Positions 60,654-64,000 of a DNA stretch of 64,000 nt are shown here, piece by piece. The translations under genes and the position numbers were made by a program. Position 1 is the first letter of the stretch. Every line of letters starts with the position of its first letter. Location: positions 310,001 through 374,000 of the forward strand of contig NZ_KI911782.1 of NCBI RefSeq assembly GCF_000515395.1, in the 5' to 3' direction. The notes below the pieces were generated by a model. The model saw only the letters and a list, made by a program, of their open reading frames with translations. It had not been told where the DNA came from and ran no database searches. Origin of the DNA: Jiangella gansuensis DSM 44835. GTDB taxonomy: Bacteria; Actinomycetota; Actinomycetes; Jiangellales; Jiangellaceae.

Positions 60654-63600
60654 GAACCGACCTGACCCGACACGCGAGACGTGCCCTGTCGTCGTTGCTG
60701 GCCGTAACGGTGGGCGTCGGGGGCCTGGTGGTCGTCGCGTCGGCCGCACCGGTAGCGGCAGAGCCAGTTTCCACCGCTGCCGCCGGCGTCGTCGGCGGCA
60801 GCCTCGACTGGGGCGTGAAGGCCTCGTTCCGCACTTACATCACCGGCCCGATCGCGCACGGCTCGGTCGAGGTCCACCCGCCCGCCACGACCAACGACGA
60901 CGGCACGTTCCGGTTCGCCGACGCCGCCGGGGAAGCCGACGGTGAGGCCGGTACGGCCGATCTGGCGTTCGCAGGCGAGGTGTACTTCTCCGGTCACGAC
61001 TCGGGCTCCGGCCCGCTGCTGGAACTGACGGTCACCGATCCGGCCGTCCGTATCGACGGCGCCACGGGCGTGCTCGTCGCCGACGTGGTCAGCAAGAGCC
61101 TGGACAGTGGCGAGCTGGTCGAGTACGTCGACGTGGAGCTCGCCGAGCTGGACCTGTCCGCCACCCCGCTGACCGTCGACGGCGACACCGTCACCGCGAC
61201 CGGTGTGCCCGCCACGCTGACCGAGGCCGGCGTGCCTGCGTTCGCGAACTTCTACGCCGCCGGCACCGCGCTGGATCCGGTGACCTTCACCGTCACGGTG
61301 GAGGAAACCGAGCCGGAGACGGTGTGGGAGCCGGCGCTCGAGGTCTTCGCCGCCGACGGTGAGACACCGCTCGGCGACACCGAGTTGAACTACGGCGACA
61401 CCGTCGTGGTGAGGGGGTCCGGGTACGACCCGGCCGGCAACGTCGCCCCGGAGAACAGCCGGCCGCCGATCCCGGCCGGCGTGCCGGCCGGCACGTACGT
61501 GGTGTTCGGCAAGTTCGCCGACGAGTGGCGGCCCTCGCAGGGTGCCGCGTCGTCGGCCCGCGTCGTCGGCTCGCAGCTGTGGGCGCTGGCCGAGGGCGCG
61601 CTGAACCAGGTGCCCAGCCAGTACCAGGGCGCGATCCGGGCGCAGTGGGTGCCGATCGGCGACGACGGCACCTTCGCCGCCGAGCTGACCATCGCCCAGC
61701 CGACCGATCGGACGACCGGTGAGCCGGTCCCGTGGCCGGAGACCGGCACGTTCGGCGTCTACACCTACGCCGCCGGTGGCACCGTCAACGCCGAGCAGGA
61801 ACGGGCCGTGCCGGTCACCGTCGCCGAGCCCGAGCCGGAGCCCGAGCCGGAGCCCGAGCCGGGCACCGGCACGCTGGACTGGGGTGTGAAGGCGTCATTC
61901 CGGAACTACATCACGGGGCCGATCGCGCACGGTTCGATCGAGGTGCGGGAGCCGGCGACGCAGAACTCGGACGGGACGTTCCGGTTCGGTTCGGGTTCCG
62001 GTGACGAGTCGGAGTTGACGTTCGCGGGCGAGGTGTACTTCGCCGGGCACGACATGGGTTCGGGTCCGTTGCTGGAGTTGACGGTGACCGATCCGCGGGT
62101 GTCGGTGTCAGGTTCGTCCGGTGTGCTGGTGGCCGATGTGGCCAGCAAGTCGTTGTCGTCGGGCGAGCTGGTGACGTACGACGATGTCGCGCTGGCTGAC
62201 CTGGACTTCAACGAGCACCCGGTGACGGTGGTCGATGGTGTGGTGTCGGCTGCTGAGGTTCCGGCGACGCTGACGGTGGACGGAGTCGCGGCGTTCGCGG
62301 ATTTCTATGCCGCGGGAACCGAGCTGGACCCGGTGACGTTCAACGTCGAACTCGGCGAGGAGCCGACGGCGCCGACGCCGATCGTCACCGTCTCGAAGAC
62401 GGAGAACCTCGACCCGTACGCCGACCAGGTCACGGTCACCGGCACCGGGTTCGCGGCCGACGACCTGACCGACGGCCTGCGAGTCGGTGTCGGAGAGCTG
62501 ACCGAGGACGCCGTTCCGGCACTCGACCCCGTCGAGGTCGTCGCCGTCGCGCCGGCGGAGGCCGGTTCGTTCGAGGTGGCGCTGGCGACCGGCCAGGTCG
62601 AGCCGGGCACGACGCTCGCGGTCTACACCTCGCCGGTGGACGCGGAGGCGGACGCGGCCTACACGACGCAGACACCGATCTCGTTCGCCGAGGCACGCAC
62701 GCCGGAGCTCACGGTCACCCCGACCGACGGCCTGGAACCGGGCAGCGTCGTCGAGGTGTCCGGAACGGGGTTCGCGCCCAACCGGAAGATCTCCATCGCC
62801 TTCACACCGAACACCGAACAGCACCCCGAGTACGGCTGGCCGACCGGCTGGCTGCACCACGGCGTCGTCCAGGCGGACGAGGCCGGGAACCTGGCCCGCA
62901 CCCTCACCGTCGCCGGGACCGTCACCGGAACCGGGGTGGACTGCCGCGAGAACGCGTGCTTCCTCGCCGCGTTCAGCTCGGCGCAGGCGTCCGACGCGAC
63001 CCCGGTCGACTACCGCGCCGACCGCAGCCAGGACGTCGTCATCCCGGTGACGTTCGCCGCGGACGGTCCGGACCCGGAGCCGGAAGCCGCAGTGACCGTC
63101 GACCCGGAGACGGTCGCGCCGGGCGAAACGGTGGCGTTCGACGGCACCGGCTACGGCGCCGACGAGGAGGTCGAGGCGACGATCCAGGTCGACGCCGCCG
63201 CCACGTCCTACACCTTCGACAACGACAACGGTCAGTCCCTGACCGTCAGCTCCGGCGACGCCAACCCGCTCGTGCAGCGCGACGGCAAGCTGCTGGTCGT
63301 CGACGGCGGTGAACTGTCGGTGACGCTGGACGGCCTGGAACCGAACACGCCGGACGCGCCGGCCGGGTTCTACCTGCTGACCGCGGTGGACAACGGCGCG
63401 GGCAACCTGGCCACCCCGGCCATCGGCGGCGCCGACACGAACGGCGGGTCCGGCACCTCCCGGTGGATCACGAACGTCCCGTACCCGGGCAGCGAGGACC
63501 TCGTGGTGCCGATCACCGACGGCTCCGCCTCGACGTCCGTCTCGCTGGTCGCCGCGGACGAGTTCGCCGACTGCACCACGGCGACGGACGGTTGCGTGCT

Positions 63601-64000
63601 GTACCTGCGCACCGACCACCGCTCGGCGGCGAACCGGACGTTCGACGTACGAGTACCGCTGGAGTTCGTCACCCCCGACGAGCTGGCCGAGGCCGCCGAG
63701 GTGGAGCCGGTGACCCTCACCGCGATCACCGACGCCGACGGCGCCGTCACGCTGGACTGGACGGTCCCGGCCGACACCCCGGCAGGTGCCGCGACGGTGA
63801 CGCTGACCGGTACGTCGTCCGGCCGGTCCGCGACGGCGCGGTTCACCGTCACCGAGGCGCCCCCCGGCAACGACGACGGCGGCTCCGACGACGGCGGGTC
63901 GGACGACGGCGGGTCGGACGACGGCGGGTCGGACGACGGGACCGATGACGGCACCGGCGGTGGCTCGGACAGCGGCACTGACGGCGGCACTGACGGCGGC
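60650..64000 (+). CDS. htaA: HtaA-domain haem-capture surface protein, 3'-truncated
   Basis: At least 1117 residues, open to the window edge with no stop. A signal peptide (SLLAVTVGVGGLVVVASAAP) leads to HtaA domain 1 (about 50-217; LDWGVKASFRTYITGPIAHG, Y63, H116) and HtaA domain 2 (about 405-567; Y420, H467), the Tyr/His residues that bind haem in Corynebacterium HtaA. Between them lies a strand-rich region with a proline/glutamate hinge (EP x6). After domain 2 come three neocarzinostatin/Ig-like repeats (VTVSKTENLDPYADQVTVTG and two more) and a DDGGS repeat linker from about residue 1075. A C-terminal anchor is expected beyond the window. Start GTG overlaps the previous stop. Confidence 0.9.
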   Translation, partial: MRTDLTRHARRALSSLLAVTVGVGGLVVVASAAPVAAEPVSTAAAGVVGGSLDWGVKASFRTYITGPIAHGSVEVHPPATTNDDGTFRFADAAGEADGEAGTADLAFAGEVYFSGHDSGSGPLLELTVTDPAVRIDGATGVLVADVVSKSLDSGELVEYVDVELAELDLSATPLTVDGDTVTATGVPATLTEAGVPAFANFYAAGTALDPVTFTVTVEETEPETVWEPALEVFAADGETPLGDTELNYGDTVVVRGSGYDPAGNVAPENSRPPIPAGVPAGTYVVFGKFADEWRPSQGAASSARVVGSQLWALAEGALNQVPSQYQGAIRAQWVPIGDDGTFAAELTIAQPTDRTTGEPVPWPETGTFGVYTYAAGGTVNAEQERAVPVTVAEPEPEPEPEPEPGTGTLDWGVKASFRNYITGPIAHGSIEVREPATQNSDGTFRFGSGSGDESELTFAGEVYFAGHDMGSGPLLELTVTDPRVSVSGSSGVLVADVASKSLSSGELVTYDDVALADLDFNEHPVTVVDGVVSAAEVPATLTVDGVAAFADFYAAGTELDPVTFNVELGEEPTAPTPIVTVSKTENLDPYADQVTVTGTGFAADDLTDGLRVGVGELTEDAVPALDPVEVVAVAPAEAGSFEVALATGQVEPGTTLAVYTSPVDAEADAAYTTQTPISFAEARTPELTVTPTDGLEPGSVVEVSGTGFAPNRKISIAFTPNTEQHPEYGWPTGWLHHGVVQADEAGNLARTLTVAGTVTGTGVDCRENACFLAAFSSAQASDATPVDYRADRSQDVVIPVTFAADGPDPEPEAAVTVDPETVAPGETVAFDGTGYGADEEVEATIQVDAAATSYTFDNDNGQSLTVSSGDANPLVQRDGKLLVVDGGELSVTLDGLEPNTPDAPAGFYLLTAVDNGAGNLATPAIGGADTNGGSGTSRWITNVPYPGSEDLVVPITDGSASTSVSLVAADEFADCTTATDGCVLYLRTDHRSAANRTFDVRVPLEFVTPDELAEAAEVEPVTLTAITDADGAVTLDWTVPADTPAGAATVTLTGTSSGRSATARFTVTEAPPGNDDGGSDDGGSDDGGSDDGGSDDGTDDGTGGGSDSGTDGGTDGG
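61826..61861 (+). repeat. Six tandem GAGCCN units coding Glu-Pro
   Basis: Twelve codons read (Glu-Pro)6 inside the htaA-like gene, just before HtaA domain 2. It forms a stiff hinge and could vary in copy number by slippage. Confidence 0.9.
63872..63931 (+). repeat. Four 15-base repeats coding Asp-Asp-Gly-Gly-Ser
   Basis: Four units of GACGACGGCGGSTCS in frame in the htaA-like gene make a flexible acidic linker, continuing in a Asp/Gly/Thr-rich run to the window end. Typical of the stalk of a wall-anchored protein. Confidence 0.9.

Noticed and set aside
62108-63619. Long open frame on the minus strand (about 500 codons)
   Set aside because: It is antisense to the htaA-like gene, Arg/Asp/Val-rich with no family features; the plus-strand frame has signal peptide and HtaA domains.
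63872-63931. CRISPR-like short repeats
   Set aside because: The 15-base units are contiguous, have no spacers and are in frame as a DDGGS linker.

Overview
The window is chromosomal DNA of a high-GC actinobacterium (Actinomycetota). Evidence: very high G+C with C/G-ending codons, many GTG starts, genes chained by 4-base ATGA/GTGA overlaps, DtxR/IdeR-type iron boxes, an actinobacterial 6C RNA, F420-type flavin reductase folds, BldG, and a gene order that recalls the Mycobacterium tuberculosis Rv3648-Rv3680 region and the Streptomyces bldG region. The genus cannot be fixed from the sequence alone. Family names rest on motifs and remembered family patterns; no searches were run.

Layout. 1-4.3 kb: tail of a MarR-type regulator, a convergent three-gene 2-oxoacid dehydrogenase operon (E1alpha-E1beta-E2) and a divergent Lrp/AsnC regulator. 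4.4-7 kb: two TAT-exported proteins in tandem, a beta-lactamase-fold serine hydrolase and a TPR plus retropepsin-like protein. 7-14 kb: conserved backbone DUF4177-RidA-Nudix-MBL, Crp, Nth-Nudix-MarP, EphE-like hydrolase and a small membrane protein. 14-19 kb: NhaA, a PPOX/WYL divergent pair and acetyl-CoA synthetase. 19-27 kb: acetate symporter with its DUF485 partner, a Phd/VapC toxin-antitoxin pair, and a second symporter operon driven by a LytS/LytTR two-component system whose kinase and regulator genes are separated by a MazF-type toxin-antitoxin pair. 26.8-29.9 kb: an iron-siderophore ABC operon with an iron box. 29.9-37.8 kb: methyltransferase, PadR-DUF1707-SDR operon, DyP peroxidase, GlxA-type regulator and unassigned proteins. 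37.8-44.7 kb: HAD phosphatase, 6C RNA, and the Ssd/TadA/TadB/TadC/pilin/TadE pilus cluster. 44.7-51.6 kb: EamA transporter, large helicase, BldG and the proton-pumping pyrophosphatase HppA. 51.6-55.8 kb: MocR regulator diverging from an EamA-phosphatase pair, then an orphan fatty acid desaturase. 55.8-64 kb: haem uptake and degradation (hmuV-hmuU-hmuT-hmuO) diverging, across a double iron box, from two surface proteins. The second is a very long two-HtaA-domain protein that runs off the window end.

How the parts fit. Acetate use links acs, actP-DUF485 and the second symporter; a Crp-type site lies upstream of the actP operon and another upstream of hppA, while crp itself is in the window. Iron control joins the siderophore ABC operon and the haem locus: surface HtaA protein captures haem, HmuT/U/V imports it and HmuO opens the ring. 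Clearest points for follow-up: the 6C RNA position, the toxin-antitoxin pair inside a two-component operon, the TAT-exported retropepsin pair, the glycine at the nucleophile position of the EphE-like protein, BldG without an adjacent anti-sigma kinase, and the two HtaA domains with different codon choice.
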